From the NCBI RefSeq assembly GCF_000426385.1, contig NZ_AUFG01000011.1, positions 1 through 64,000 on the forward strand: a stretch of DNA of 64,000 nt, written 5' to 3'. The DNA is from Arsenicicoccus bolidensis DSM 15745. GTDB taxonomy: Bacteria > Actinomycetota > Actinomycetes > Actinomycetales > Dermatophilaceae. Made by a program: the position numbers and the translations under genes. Each line of letters starts with the position of its first letter. The first letter of the stretch is position 1. A model generated the notes under the pieces. The model ran no database searches and was not told the DNA's origin. It saw only the letters and a program-made list of their open reading frames with translations. This document shows, in pieces, positions 36,391-44,209 of this stretch.

Positions 36391-36795
36391 ATGCCGCCCG
36401 CCATGAGCGCACAGGACCCCACCAACCAGATCCCGCCCCTGCAGGAGCCGCCGCTGGACGAGGCCCCTCCCGCCGCCGAGGAGGTGCCCACGGACGCCGA
36501 GCGCGGCCAGCGCGGCCCGGCCTCGGACCAGACCGGGGCCGAGCAGACCGGCGTCGACGGCGGCGAGATGCTCGGAGCCGGGACCGGACCCACGGACGGC
36601 CCGGTCAAGGACCCCGACGACTGGGTGACCGGCGACCAGCCGGCGACCGACGCCCAGAAGTCCTACCTCGACTCGCTGGCGCGGCAGGCGGGGGAGCAGA
36701 TCCCCGCCGACCTCACCAAGGCCGAGGCGTCCGAGCACATCGACCGCCTCCAGGCCGCCACCGGACGCGACCAGCAGGGCCGTCAGCAGCCCTGA
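36391..36795 (+). CDS. DUF3072 domain protein
   Basis: 134 residues. The first 70 are acidic, Pro-rich and probably disordered. The C-terminal part, DPDDWVTGDQPATDAQKSYL then DLTKAEASEHIDRLQ, is the short DUF3072 domain found in many actinobacterial and proteobacterial proteins of unknown function. ATG 36391 and ATG 36403 are both possible; neither has a good ribosome-binding site, and the acidic N terminus gives no help. Single-gene unit between pnp and the yihY-like gene. Confidence 0.8.
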   Translation: MPPAMSAQDPTNQIPPLQEPPLDEAPPAAEEVPTDAERGQRGPASDQTGAEQTGVDGGEMLGAGTGPTDGPVKDPDDWVTGDQPATDAQKSYLDSLARQAGEQIPADLTKAEASEHIDRLQAATGRDQQGRQQP

Positions 36796-36881
36796 CCGGC
36801 ACCACGGGTCGAGACAGGGGGCCCTCGGCAGGAGGACCAGCGCGTTCCGGGGCAGAATGTCCTCCGACGGAGGGAGCGCGG

Positions 36882-37886
36882 ATGTCGTTCGTGGACAGGG
36901 TCGATCGGTTCCAGCGGCGGCATCGCGGCATCGGTTTCCCGCTGGCGGTGATCTACAAGTTCTTCGACGACCAGGGCCCCTACCTCGGGGCGCTGATCAC
37001 CTACTACGGCTTCCTATCGTCCTTCCCGCTCCTGCTGCTGCTGTCCTCGGTCCTCGGCTTCGTCCTGCAGGACCGGCCCGAGCTCGAGCAGCGGCTGCTC
37101 GAGTCGGCGCTGAGCCAGTTCCCGGTCATCGGCACCCAGCTGAGCACCCAAGGGCTGCAAGGGGACTGGAAGGCCATCGCCATCGGTCTGCTGGTCGCGC
37201 TGTATGGCGCCCTCGGGGTCGGCCAGGCGCTGCAGAACGCCCTCAACGTGTGCTGGGCGGTGCCCCGTAACCAGCGGCCCAACCCCTTCGTGTCGCGGGG
37301 GCGGTCGGTCCTGCTGATCGTCACCGCGGGACTGTTCCTCCTCGTCACGACCGTCATCTCGGGCATCGGCAGCTCGGCGTCGGCCTACGGCCTCGACCTG
37401 GGGTCGGCCGGGGCCTACCTGCTGACCGGGCTCGCCGTGGCGCTCAACGCCGGGATCTTCCTGCTGATCTTTCGCATCGCCACGGCCCACCCGATGCGGT
37501 GGCGCCGCTCCATCCCCGGGGCGCTGGCCGCGGCCGCGTGGTGGCAGACGCTGCAGACCGTCGGTACGGCCTACGTGTCCTTCGTGGTCAAGGGGTCCAG
37601 CGACGCCTATGGCGTGTTCGCGCTGGTCCTCGGCCTGATGGGCTGGGGCTTCCTGGCGGCGTGCGGCGTCGTCATGGCGATCGAGCTCAACGTGGTCCTG
37701 GCCAAGCGGCTGTGGCCCCGGGCGCTGCTCACGGTCTTCACCGACGACGTGGACCTGACCGAGGCCGACAAGAAGTACTACGAGGGCCTGGTCAACGCCA
37801 ACCGGCTCAAGGGGTTCCAGCAGGTCGACGTGTCCTTCGAGAGGTCGCTCAAGGACATGGAGGACGAGTACTACGGCTCCGAGTAG
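36882..37886 (+). CDS. YihY/virulence factor BrkB family membrane protein
   Basis: 334 residues with six transmembrane segments. Family features: ALITYYGFLSSFPLLLLLSSVLGF at the first helix, YGALGVGQALQNALNVCWAVP, SIPGALAAAAWWQTLQTVGTAYV in two parts, and YGVFALVLGLMGWGFLAACGV in two parts. The cytoplasmic C terminus is acidic and ends in DEYYGSE. The family is widely annotated and was once called RNase BN; its role is unsettled. ATG 36882 with AGGGAG upstream. A strong hairpin follows. Confidence 0.9.
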   Translation: MSFVDRVDRFQRRHRGIGFPLAVIYKFFDDQGPYLGALITYYGFLSSFPLLLLLSSVLGFVLQDRPELEQRLLESALSQFPVIGTQLSTQGLQGDWKAIAIGLLVALYGALGVGQALQNALNVCWAVPRNQRPNPFVSRGRSVLLIVTAGLFLLVTTVISGIGSSASAYGLDLGSAGAYLLTGLAVALNAGIFLLIFRIATAHPMRWRRSIPGALAAAAWWQTLQTVGTAYVSFVVKGSSDAYGVFALVLGLMGWGFLAACGVVMAIELNVVLAKRLWPRALLTVFTDDVDLTEADKKYYEGLVNANRLKGFQQVDVSFERSLKDMEDEYYGSE

Positions 37887-37920
37887 CCGAGCCTGGGTAG
37901 CCGACCGGTCCAGAGCTGGG

Positions 37921-37966
37921 ATCGGGGCTACTTCTGGTGGCCCTGACCACCAGGAGTAGCCCCGAT
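37921..37966. terminator. Bidirectional hairpin after the yihY-like gene
   Basis: Arms 37921-37940 and 37947-37966 pair over 20 bp with one G-U wobble and a 6-nt loop. It lies between the yihY-like gene and the convergent D-lactate dehydrogenase gene. Confidence 0.9.
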
Positions 37967-38010
37967 GTCTCGACGCGGTCGCAGGCTCGGCGCCGCCGGA
38001 GATTCAGACG

Positions 38011-40821
38011 TCAGCGGCAGCCCGGGACGTGCTCGGCCAGCACCTCCAGGACGTGGCGGTAGGTGTGCCCGGTGGCGCGGGACATCCCGAGCTCGCAGGC
38101 GCGGTTGGCCGAGACGTAGGCGTCGAAGGACCGCCCCTCCAGCTCGTGCGCCTCGACGCGGGTTGCCGATGCCGTGAGCTCGGGGTGCAGCATCCCGCGG
38201 TCACCGGCGAAGCCGCAGCACCCCCAGTCGACGGGGACCACGACCTCCCGCGCGGCGGCCTGGGCGCACGTGACCAGGTCGTCGACCACGCCGAGGTGCA
38301 CGGTCGAGCAGGTCGGGTGGACGGCGACGGTGCCCAGCGGGTCCGCGACCTCCACGCGAGGCAGGACCTCTTGGGCGACATACGACACGGCGTCGATCAC
38401 CCGCACCCGACCCCACCGCTCGGCGTCCTCGGCCGGGAGGTGGTGGGCGAGGTCCACGAGGCCGTGGGTGCACGACGCGGCGTCGCAGACGACGGGCAGG
38501 CGGCCCTCGTCCGTGGCGCGCCACAGAGCGCGAAAGACCTTGCGGGACATGGCGTCCGCTCCCTCGGTGAGGCCCTTGGAGACCCACGGCGTGCCGCAGC
38601 ACAGGCCCTGCAGCTCGTCGGGCACGACGGCGTCCAGCCCGGCCCGGCGGGTCAGGGCGAAGAACGCGTCGACGACCCCCGCGTCGGTCGACTCGTCCGA
38701 GGGCGCGAACAGCGAGCCGAGGCACGAGGAGAAGTAGACGAACGCCGCGCCCGTCGGGTGCTGGGGAGCGGGCCGGCGTGGCCCGCGGCCGGGCAGGTCG
38801 CTGCCGACCAGCGGCACGAGGTCCGGGTCGAGGACACGTCGCGCGGCGCCCGACAGGGCGGCCTTGACCGGTCCGGGCACCGTGTCGGCCACGGCGAGGG
38901 CGGCCCGCAGGGTCGTCATCGTGGTGCCCCAGCCCTCGGCCAGCCGGATGCCGCCCCGCTGGGTCCTCGGCGCGTGACGCTCGGCGCGGAAGGACTTCAT
39001 GAACAGGCCGGTGTCGATGCCGACCGGGCAGGCCTTGACGCACAGCGAGTCGACGGCGCACGTGTCGACCGCCTCGTAGTCGTAGGCCTCACGGAGCTCG
39101 GCCGCCTGGTCGGCCGGCAGCCGCCCGAGGTCGCGCAGCAGCGTGATGCGCCGACGCGGCGTGGTGGTGAGATCCCGTGAGGGGCAGACCGGCTCGCAGT
39201 AGCCGCACTCCACGCAGCGGTCGACGGCCGGGTCGACCGCGGGCATGGTCTTGAGGTGGCGCAGGTGGGCGCCAGGGTCGTCGTCGAGCAGCGTGCCGGG
39301 GTTGAGCAGGCCCGTCGGGTCGGCGAGACGCTTGACCTCCTGCATGACGGCATAGAGCTCGTCGCCGAACTGCCGACGGACGTAGGGCGCCATGATCCGT
39401 CCGGTGCCGTGCTCGGCCTTGAGCGTGCCCTCGTGCCCGAGGACCAGGGACACCATCTCCTCCGTGAACGCCTCGTAGGTCTCGAGCGCGGCCGGGTCGT
39501 CCAGGCGTGGGTTGATCATGAAGTGCAGGTTGCCGTCCTTGGCGTGCCCGAAGGTGACGGCGTCGCCGTAGCCGTGGCGGCGGAAGGACTCGGTCAGGTC
39601 CGCGACCGTGGCGCTCAGCGACGCCAGCGGGACCGCGATGTCCTCCAGCAGGTTGGTCGTGCCCTGCGGGCGGGCGCCCGCGACCGAGGTGTAGAGCCCC
39701 TTGCGCAGGTGCCACAGGGCGGCGCGCTCGCGGGCGTCGCGGGTGAAGCTGGCCCGGTGGGGGAGCCCCAGGTCGGCCACCACCGCGTCGAGGTCGGTGA
39801 TGCGACGGTCGAGCTCGGCGCTGTCGTCGGTCGTGGCCTCGACCAGCAGGGCGGCGTGCCGGTCCACGTCCAGACCCGAGAGCTCCGGACCTGCCTCGGG
39901 GTACTGCTGGACCACCCGCAGCGAAGCGGCGTCCAGCAGCTCCAGGGCCTTGGCGCCGGCCCCGACGAGGTCGCCGAGCGCGTCGGTGGCCTGGCCGATC
40001 TCGTCGACCACGAGCAGGGCGGTGGCGGCATACGGGCTGATGGGCACGGTCCGGAAGGTCGCCTCCGCCACCCAGCCGAGGGTGCCCTCGGACCCGACGA
40101 CGAGGTGCTCGAGGATCCGCACCGGCTCGTCGTGGTCGACGAAGGAGTTGAGGCCGTAGCCCATGGTGTTCTTCATGGAGTACTGGTGGGCGATGCGGGC
40201 GAGCGACTCGGGGTTGCCGCGGACCCGGTCGCGCAGGGCGAGCAGGCCCTCCCACAGCGCCGGCTCGTCGCGGCGCAGCCGGTCGTCCGCGCCGGGCGCG
40301 CTCGTGTCGACGATCGTGCCGCTGGGCAGGACGAGGACCAGCGAGTCGAGGGTGCGGTAGGTGTTGAGCTCGGTGCCGCACTGCATGCCCGAGGAGTTGT
40401 TGGCGACGACCCCGCCCACGGTGCAGGCGATCTCGCTGGCCGGGTCCGGACCCAGGCGGCGTCGGTGCCGCGCCAGGTGACCGTTGACGGAGCGCAGGGT
40501 CGCGCCTGGCTGGCAGCGGACGCGCTCGCCGCCGTCGAGCACCTCGACGCCGCGGAAGTGGGTGCGGGTGTCGAGCAGGATGCCGTCCGAGAGGGCCTGC
40601 CCGGACAGGCTCGTCCCGCCGGAGCGGAAGGTCACGGGCACGCCGTCGGCGCGGGCGGCCGCGAGGGTGCGGGCGACGTCGTCGACGCTGCGGGCGGTCA
40701 CCACGGCCTGCGGCGTCAGCAGGTAGTGCGACGCGTCGTGCGCCTTGGACACCCGGTCGACGAGGCGTCGCGAGGTGATCGGGCCGAGGGTGCTGTCCAG
40801 GGTGCTGGTCGTGACGGTCAT
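38011..40821 (-). CDS. FAD- and Fe-S-binding D-lactate dehydrogenase (GlcD-GlcF fusion)
   Basis: 936 residues, two parts. The N-terminal 540 residues are a FAD-linked oxidase: VTFRSGGTSLSGQ, CTVGGVVANNSSGMQCG, VVGSEGTLGWV, TFGHAKDGNLHFM and EHGTGRIMAPYV. The C-terminal part has two 4Fe-4S clusters (CVECGYCEPVCP, CAVDSLCVKACPVG) and two CCG domains (LQGLCCGTPW, WGCCGFAGDRG). This is the layout of membrane-associated D-lactate or D-2-hydroxy-acid dehydrogenases that pass electrons to quinone. ATG 40821 has GAGGAGG upstream. The promoter has TAGAGT (40855-40860, minus strand) overlapped by a FadR-type operator, linking it to the L-lactate regulator at 48532. Confidence 0.9.
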   Translation of the reverse strand: MTVTTSTLDSTLGPITSRRLVDRVSKAHDASHYLLTPQAVVTARSVDDVARTLAAARADGVPVTFRSGGTSLSGQALSDGILLDTRTHFRGVEVLDGGERVRCQPGATLRSVNGHLARHRRRLGPDPASEIACTVGGVVANNSSGMQCGTELNTYRTLDSLVLVLPSGTIVDTSAPGADDRLRRDEPALWEGLLALRDRVRGNPESLARIAHQYSMKNTMGYGLNSFVDHDEPVRILEHLVVGSEGTLGWVAEATFRTVPISPYAATALLVVDEIGQATDALGDLVGAGAKALELLDAASLRVVQQYPEAGPELSGLDVDRHAALLVEATTDDSAELDRRITDLDAVVADLGLPHRASFTRDARERAALWHLRKGLYTSVAGARPQGTTNLLEDIAVPLASLSATVADLTESFRRHGYGDAVTFGHAKDGNLHFMINPRLDDPAALETYEAFTEEMVSLVLGHEGTLKAEHGTGRIMAPYVRRQFGDELYAVMQEVKRLADPTGLLNPGTLLDDDPGAHLRHLKTMPAVDPAVDRCVECGYCEPVCPSRDLTTTPRRRITLLRDLGRLPADQAAELREAYDYEAVDTCAVDSLCVKACPVGIDTGLFMKSFRAERHAPRTQRGGIRLAEGWGTTMTTLRAALAVADTVPGPVKAALSGAARRVLDPDLVPLVGSDLPGRGPRRPAPQHPTGAAFVYFSSCLGSLFAPSDESTDAGVVDAFFALTRRAGLDAVVPDELQGLCCGTPWVSKGLTEGADAMSRKVFRALWRATDEGRLPVVCDAASCTHGLVDLAHHLPAEDAERWGRVRVIDAVSYVAQEVLPRVEVADPLGTVAVHPTCSTVHLGVVDDLVTCAQAAAREVVVPVDWGCCGFAGDRGMLHPELTASATRVEAHELEGRSFDAYVSANRACELGMSRATGHTYRHVLEVLAEHVPGCR

Positions 40822-40844
40822 CGGGGCCGACCTCCTCGTCGTTG

Positions 40845-40855
40845 TGGTCCTACTA
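40845..40855. promoter_or_regulatory. FadR-type operator at the D-lactate dehydrogenase promoter
   Basis: TGGTCCTACTA fits the FadR/LldR-type palindrome TnGTnnnACnA exactly. It touches the -10 hexamer TAGAGT on the minus strand and covers the expected transcription start, a position suited to repression. The same motif occurs twice at the lldP promoter. Confidence 0.6.
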
Positions 40856-40949
40856 CTCTAGGCCGCGTACGACGTCCGCCCCGGCCCGAGGCGTCGGTTC
40901 GGCGCGCGGGCGGGCGTGGGCGCACCCGGCGCGCCACGCCACCGGCACC

Positions 40950-40955
40950 TAGGGT
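40950..40955 (+). promoter_or_regulatory. -10 hexamer TAGGGT for leaderless dapB
   Basis: TAGGGT ends 7 nt before GTG 40963; no Shine-Dalgarno sequence lies between. This supports GTG 40963 over any upstream start in the long open frame. Confidence 0.6.
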
Positions 40956-40962
40956 GGACGCC

Positions 40963-41712
40963 GTGAGCGACAACATCCTGGTCTCTGTCATCGGCGCCTC
41001 CGGGCGCATGGGTTCCACCGTCTGCGACGCGGTCGAGGCCGCCGAGGGGCTCGAGCTGGTCGGCCGCTTCGACGTGGGGGACGACCTGGGAGATCTCGCC
41101 GGCGCGGACGTGGTCGTGGAGTTCTCGCTGCCGGACGCCTCGCCCGCCAACGTCGCGCACTGCGTCGCGCAGGGGGTCCACGTCGTCGTGGGCACGACGG
41201 GCTGGAGCGAGTCCCGCCTGGAGGCGCTGCGCGGCCAGGTGGCCGCGGCCCCGGACGGGACCGGCGTGCTCATCGCCCCCAACTTCGCCATCGGCGCCAT
41301 CCTCATGATGGCCTTCGTCGAGCGGGCGGCCCGCTTCTACGAGTCCGTCGAGGTGATCGAGCTGCACCACCCACGCAAGGTCGACGCCCCGTCGGGCACG
41401 GCCGCGCGGACGGCCGACCTGATCGGCGCCGCGCGCTCCGAGGCGGGGCTCGGAGAGGTGCCCGACGCGACGGAGCAGGACCCCGACGGCGCTCGCGGGG
41501 CGCGCGTGCACGGCGTGCCGGTCCACTCCGTGCGGCTGCGCGGCCTGGTCGCGCACCAGGAGGTGCTCTTCGGCGCCGAGGGGGAGCAGCTGACGATCCG
41601 CCACGACTCGTTCGACCGCGTGTCGTTCATGCCGGGCGTGGTCGAGGGCGTGCGCCAGGTCGGTTCCCACCCGGGCGTGACGGTCGGGCTCGAGCACTAC
41701 CTCGGTCTCTGA
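40963..41712 (+). CDS. dapB: 4-hydroxy-tetrahydrodipicolinate reductase
   Basis: 249 residues, normal length. NAD(P)H-dependent step of the diaminopimelate/lysine pathway. Rossmann motif VIGASGRMGSTV at the N terminus, VVVEFSLPDASPAN, GTTGWSESRLEALR, APNFAIGAILMM, and the active-site ELHHPRKVDAPSGTA with the catalytic His and Lys. The C terminus VTVGLEHYLGL is typical. The GTG start is supported by the TAGGGT hexamer. The much longer open frame upstream runs antisense to the D-lactate dehydrogenase gene and is a shadow. Confidence 0.97.
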   Translation: MSDNILVSVIGASGRMGSTVCDAVEAAEGLELVGRFDVGDDLGDLAGADVVVEFSLPDASPANVAHCVAQGVHVVVGTTGWSESRLEALRGQVAAAPDGTGVLIAPNFAIGAILMMAFVERAARFYESVEVIELHHPRKVDAPSGTAARTADLIGAARSEAGLGEVPDATEQDPDGARGARVHGVPVHSVRLRGLVAHQEVLFGAEGEQLTIRHDSFDRVSFMPGVVEGVRQVGSHPGVTVGLEHYLGL

Positions 41713-41714
41713 CA

Positions 41715-41778
41715 GCGGGTCCGCCGCCGCGGCGCCGAGTCCTGCGGCGGGCGGGGCGGCATACGGCACAGGACCCGC
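41715..41778. terminator. Stem-loop between convergent dapB and M28 peptidase gene
   Basis: GCGGGTCC at 41715-41722 pairs with GGACCCGC at 41771-41778; inside, CCGCCGC and GCGGCGG add a second stem. It begins immediately after the dapB stop. TGCTGGCTCGGATC is directly repeated at about 41806 and 41822. Confidence 0.55.
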
Positions 41779-41833
41779 ACCCCCGATCACCGGAGGCGCG
41801 GGCAATGCTGGCTCGGATCCCTGCTGGCTCGGA

Positions 41834-43345
41834 TCAGCGACGCGCGACCGTGGTGGTCGGGGTCGCCGAGGTGCGGAGGTCCTTCTTGCCGTTCTTGCCG
41901 TTCTTGCCGTTCTTGCCCTTCTTGCCCTTCTTGGCGGACCCGGGCTCGCCCAGCGCCAGGGTGCCCACGGCGTGCGCCACGGCCTTGACGTTGATCGCGA
42001 GGGCCGCCTTGTTGGCGTTGCGCAGGGTGTCCTGCGCGGTGTGGTAGCCGGGGTCGTAGGCGACGCCGGCGGTCCCGCCGAAGAGCGTGGCCTCCTGCGC
42101 GGTCTTGAGACCGCCCGCACCGGTGAACAGGCCGCCGACGGGCACTCCCGCCTCGAGGAACGGCAGCTGGTCGGAGCCGCCCTGCATCGGCGCCGCGACG
42201 TAGGGCTGGCCGCGGTCGTCGAAGTAGCCGGTGAACGCCCGCTGCAGACGGGCGGACCCCTGCGGCATCCACGTCTGCGTCGAGTCGTAGACGCCGATGA
42301 TGTAGTTGGGCGACGCCAGCATGTCGAAGTTGAGGTAGCCGTTGATCTTGAGCAGGGAGTCCACGTCGTTGTCCTGCAGGTCCTTGACGTAGTGCTCGGA
42401 CCCGAGCAGCCCGAGCTCCTCGGCGCCCCACCAGGCGAAGCGGATCTTGTGCGCGGGCTTCTTGAGCTGGTTGGCCTGCTTGGCCACCTCGAGGACCGTG
42501 GCCGAGCCGCTGGCGTTGTCGTTGACGCCAGGCCCCTGCTGCACGCCGTCGAGGTGGGCCCCGACCATCAGCACGTCGTCGGCCGATCCGCCCTTGGTCT
42601 CGGCGAGGACGTTGAAGGTCCGGCGCTTCTCGATGATCTTGTCCAGGACGAAGCTCATCTGGACCGGCCCCTTGGCCATGTCGGCGAGCAGCGCGTCGCC
42701 GTCCGCCTTGGTGATGCCGGTGGCCGGGGCGTAGTCGCCGGACGGCCCACCGAGGGTGCCGTTGAGCGGACCGGGGGCGTTGTTGTAGATGAGGATGGCG
42801 GCGGCGCCCGCGGCCTTGGCGGCCTTGGCCTTCTCGCCGAAGGTGCACGTGCCCCGGGAGACGAGCGCGATCTTGGCCGTGGCGACGACCCCGCTCCAGT
42901 CCGCGGCCGAGCAGCCGGTGGCGGTGCTGGGCGCCACGAGCTGGGCCTGCACCCCGGCCTTGGGGGTGCTCGGGCTGTAGGAGAAGGGGGTGTGGGTGAC
43001 TGCCCGGGCGGTCGGTGAGAGCTCGTTGAGCGAGGTGGAGACGACCGAGTCGTAGGTGAACTCGAAGTACTGGCGGCGAGGGGTGTAGCCCGCGCCGCGC
43101 AGCTGCTTCTCGACATACTGGGCGGACAGCTCGTAGCCGCGTTCGCCGGCGGCGCGACGGCCCTGCGAGGCCATGGCGATGCGCTCGAAGGCGCTGAGGT
43201 GGGAGACCACGGCACCGGGGTCGACCCGGGCGGCGAGGTCCGAGGGGGTGCGGGGCTTGGGGTCGGCGTGGGCCGCGGGCGCGGCGACGGTGGCGACAGC
43301 GGTGGCTGTCGCCAGGCTCAGGCTGAGGGCTCGGCGGGTGTGCAT
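41834..43345 (-). CDS. Secreted M28-family zinc aminopeptidase
   Basis: 503 residues with a Sec signal peptide (MHTRRALSLSLATATAVATV to AHA|DP). A PA (protease-associated) insert follows (KIALVSRGTCTFGEKAKAA), then the M28 catalytic domain: first zinc His and Asp in VGAHLDGV, bridging Asp in GVNDNASGSA, catalytic Glu in WGAEELGLLGS, Asp in YLNFDM, and the last His in GYHTAQDT. The set is complete, so it is probably active outside the cell on peptide N termini. The C terminus has a Lys/Gly/Asn repeat (KKGKKGKNGKNGKNGKK), perhaps for wall binding. GGAGG lies close before ATG 43345. Confidence 0.93.
   Translation of the reverse strand: MHTRRALSLSLATATAVATVAAPAAHADPKPRTPSDLAARVDPGAVVSHLSAFERIAMASQGRRAAGERGYELSAQYVEKQLRGAGYTPRRQYFEFTYDSVVSTSLNELSPTARAVTHTPFSYSPSTPKAGVQAQLVAPSTATGCSAADWSGVVATAKIALVSRGTCTFGEKAKAAKAAGAAAILIYNNAPGPLNGTLGGPSGDYAPATGITKADGDALLADMAKGPVQMSFVLDKIIEKRRTFNVLAETKGGSADDVLMVGAHLDGVQQGPGVNDNASGSATVLEVAKQANQLKKPAHKIRFAWWGAEELGLLGSEHYVKDLQDNDVDSLLKINGYLNFDMLASPNYIIGVYDSTQTWMPQGSARLQRAFTGYFDDRGQPYVAAPMQGGSDQLPFLEAGVPVGGLFTGAGGLKTAQEATLFGGTAGVAYDPGYHTAQDTLRNANKAALAINVKAVAHAVGTLALGEPGSAKKGKKGKNGKNGKNGKKDLRTSATPTTTVARR
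41883..41934 (-). repeat. 9-bp coding microsatellite in the M28 peptidase gene
   Basis: About six copies of TTCTTGCCG / TTCTTGCCC (plus-strand reading) encode the KGKNGKNGK tail of the peptidase. The period is a multiple of three, so slippage would change tail length without breaking the frame. Confidence 0.85.
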
Positions 43346-43486
43346 AGGTCCTCCAGGGGCGAGGAGCCACGCCGTCGTGGCCCCGGTGCGCCCGACCCTA
43401 GGGGGCTACTCGTGAGTCGGGGAGGCCTCCTGCACCTGGGATTCCCCTGGGAACACGCGCTGCTCGCGTCGCGGCGCCGTGCCAAC

Positions 43487-43560
43487 CCGGGCGGATGTTC
43501 CTACCTCAGGCGGGCACATCGACCTGGCGTGCGAAGCCGGGCGGATGTGCCTACCTGAGG
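43487..43560. repeat. Intergenic repeat pair (period 50) before lutC
   Basis: A 24-bp element at 43487-43510 recurs with two changes at 43537-43560; both start CCGGGCGGATGT and end ACCTSAGG. The 26 bp between (ACATCGACCTGGCGTGCGAAG core) resembles the repeat at 13932. An inverted relative of the 24-bp element lies at 13709-13735. The remainder of 43346-43564 shows no gene. Confidence 0.75.
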
Positions 43561-43564
43561 TAGG

Positions 43565-44209
43565 TCAGGAGGTGAGGAGGACGTGCAGGGTCCGCGGGCC
43601 GTGGACGCCCTCGACGCGGGACAGCTCGATGTCGCTGGTGGCGCTCGGCCCGCTGATCCAGGTGAGCGGGCGACCGGCGTGGGCCGCCTCGGTGAGCCGG
43701 GCCACCGCCTCGGGCACGTCCGACACGACCTGGTCCGCTCGCACGACGCAGACGTGCACGTCCGGCACAAGCGACAGGGCTCGGCGACCCTGGTCGGGAC
43801 CGTGGTCAAGCATAATCGTGCCCGTCTCGGCCACACCCACGGACGCACCCGTCACCACCGCGTCGACGGCGTTGAGCTGGGCAGCCGTCAGGTCGGCGTC
43901 CTCGAGCAGCGACAGACCGGCGGACGCGATCGCGGCCCGCCACCCCTCGTCGAGCCCGTCGGGGAGCACGACCGTGTCGACGCCGTGGCGCTGCAGGGCT
44001 GCGGTCACGCGGGCCCCGACCTCGTCCGCGGCGCACCGCTCCACGACGGCCTTGTAGTCCTCGACCCGCTCCACGAACCGGCCGAGCAGGTCGTCCACCG
44101 GCGTCGGACGGGCGTACTCCCACGCCACCGGGACGTCGGCCTCGGGCGTCGAGCGCGGCACGTCCGCCAGCGCCGCCCGCACCCGCTCCAGGATCTGCTC
44201 CCTGCTCAT
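43565..44209 (-). CDS. lutC: L-lactate utilization protein LutC
   Basis: 214 residues, LUD domain. Part of the LutABC Fe-S complex that oxidises L-lactate to pyruvate. Visible LUD features: DTVVLPDGLD, DAVVTGASVGVAETGTIML near residue 120, HVCVVRADQVV, and the C-terminal WISGPSATSDIELSRVEGVHGP in two parts. ATG 44209 overlaps the lutB stop by 4 bp, so translation is coupled. Last gene of the lldP-lutABC operon; no simple hairpin follows, only the repeat pair described separately. Confidence 0.93.
   Translation of the reverse strand: MSREQILERVRAALADVPRSTPEADVPVAWEYARPTPVDDLLGRFVERVEDYKAVVERCAADEVGARVTAALQRHGVDTVVLPDGLDEGWRAAIASAGLSLLEDADLTAAQLNAVDAVVTGASVGVAETGTIMLDHGPDQGRRALSLVPDVHVCVVRADQVVSDVPEAVARLTEAAHAGRPLTWISGPSATSDIELSRVEGVHGPRTLHVLLTS

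Noticed and set aside
33710-36412. 900-residue open frame antisense to pnp
   Set aside because: Same low-information composition; pnp on the other strand is complete with KH and S1 domains.
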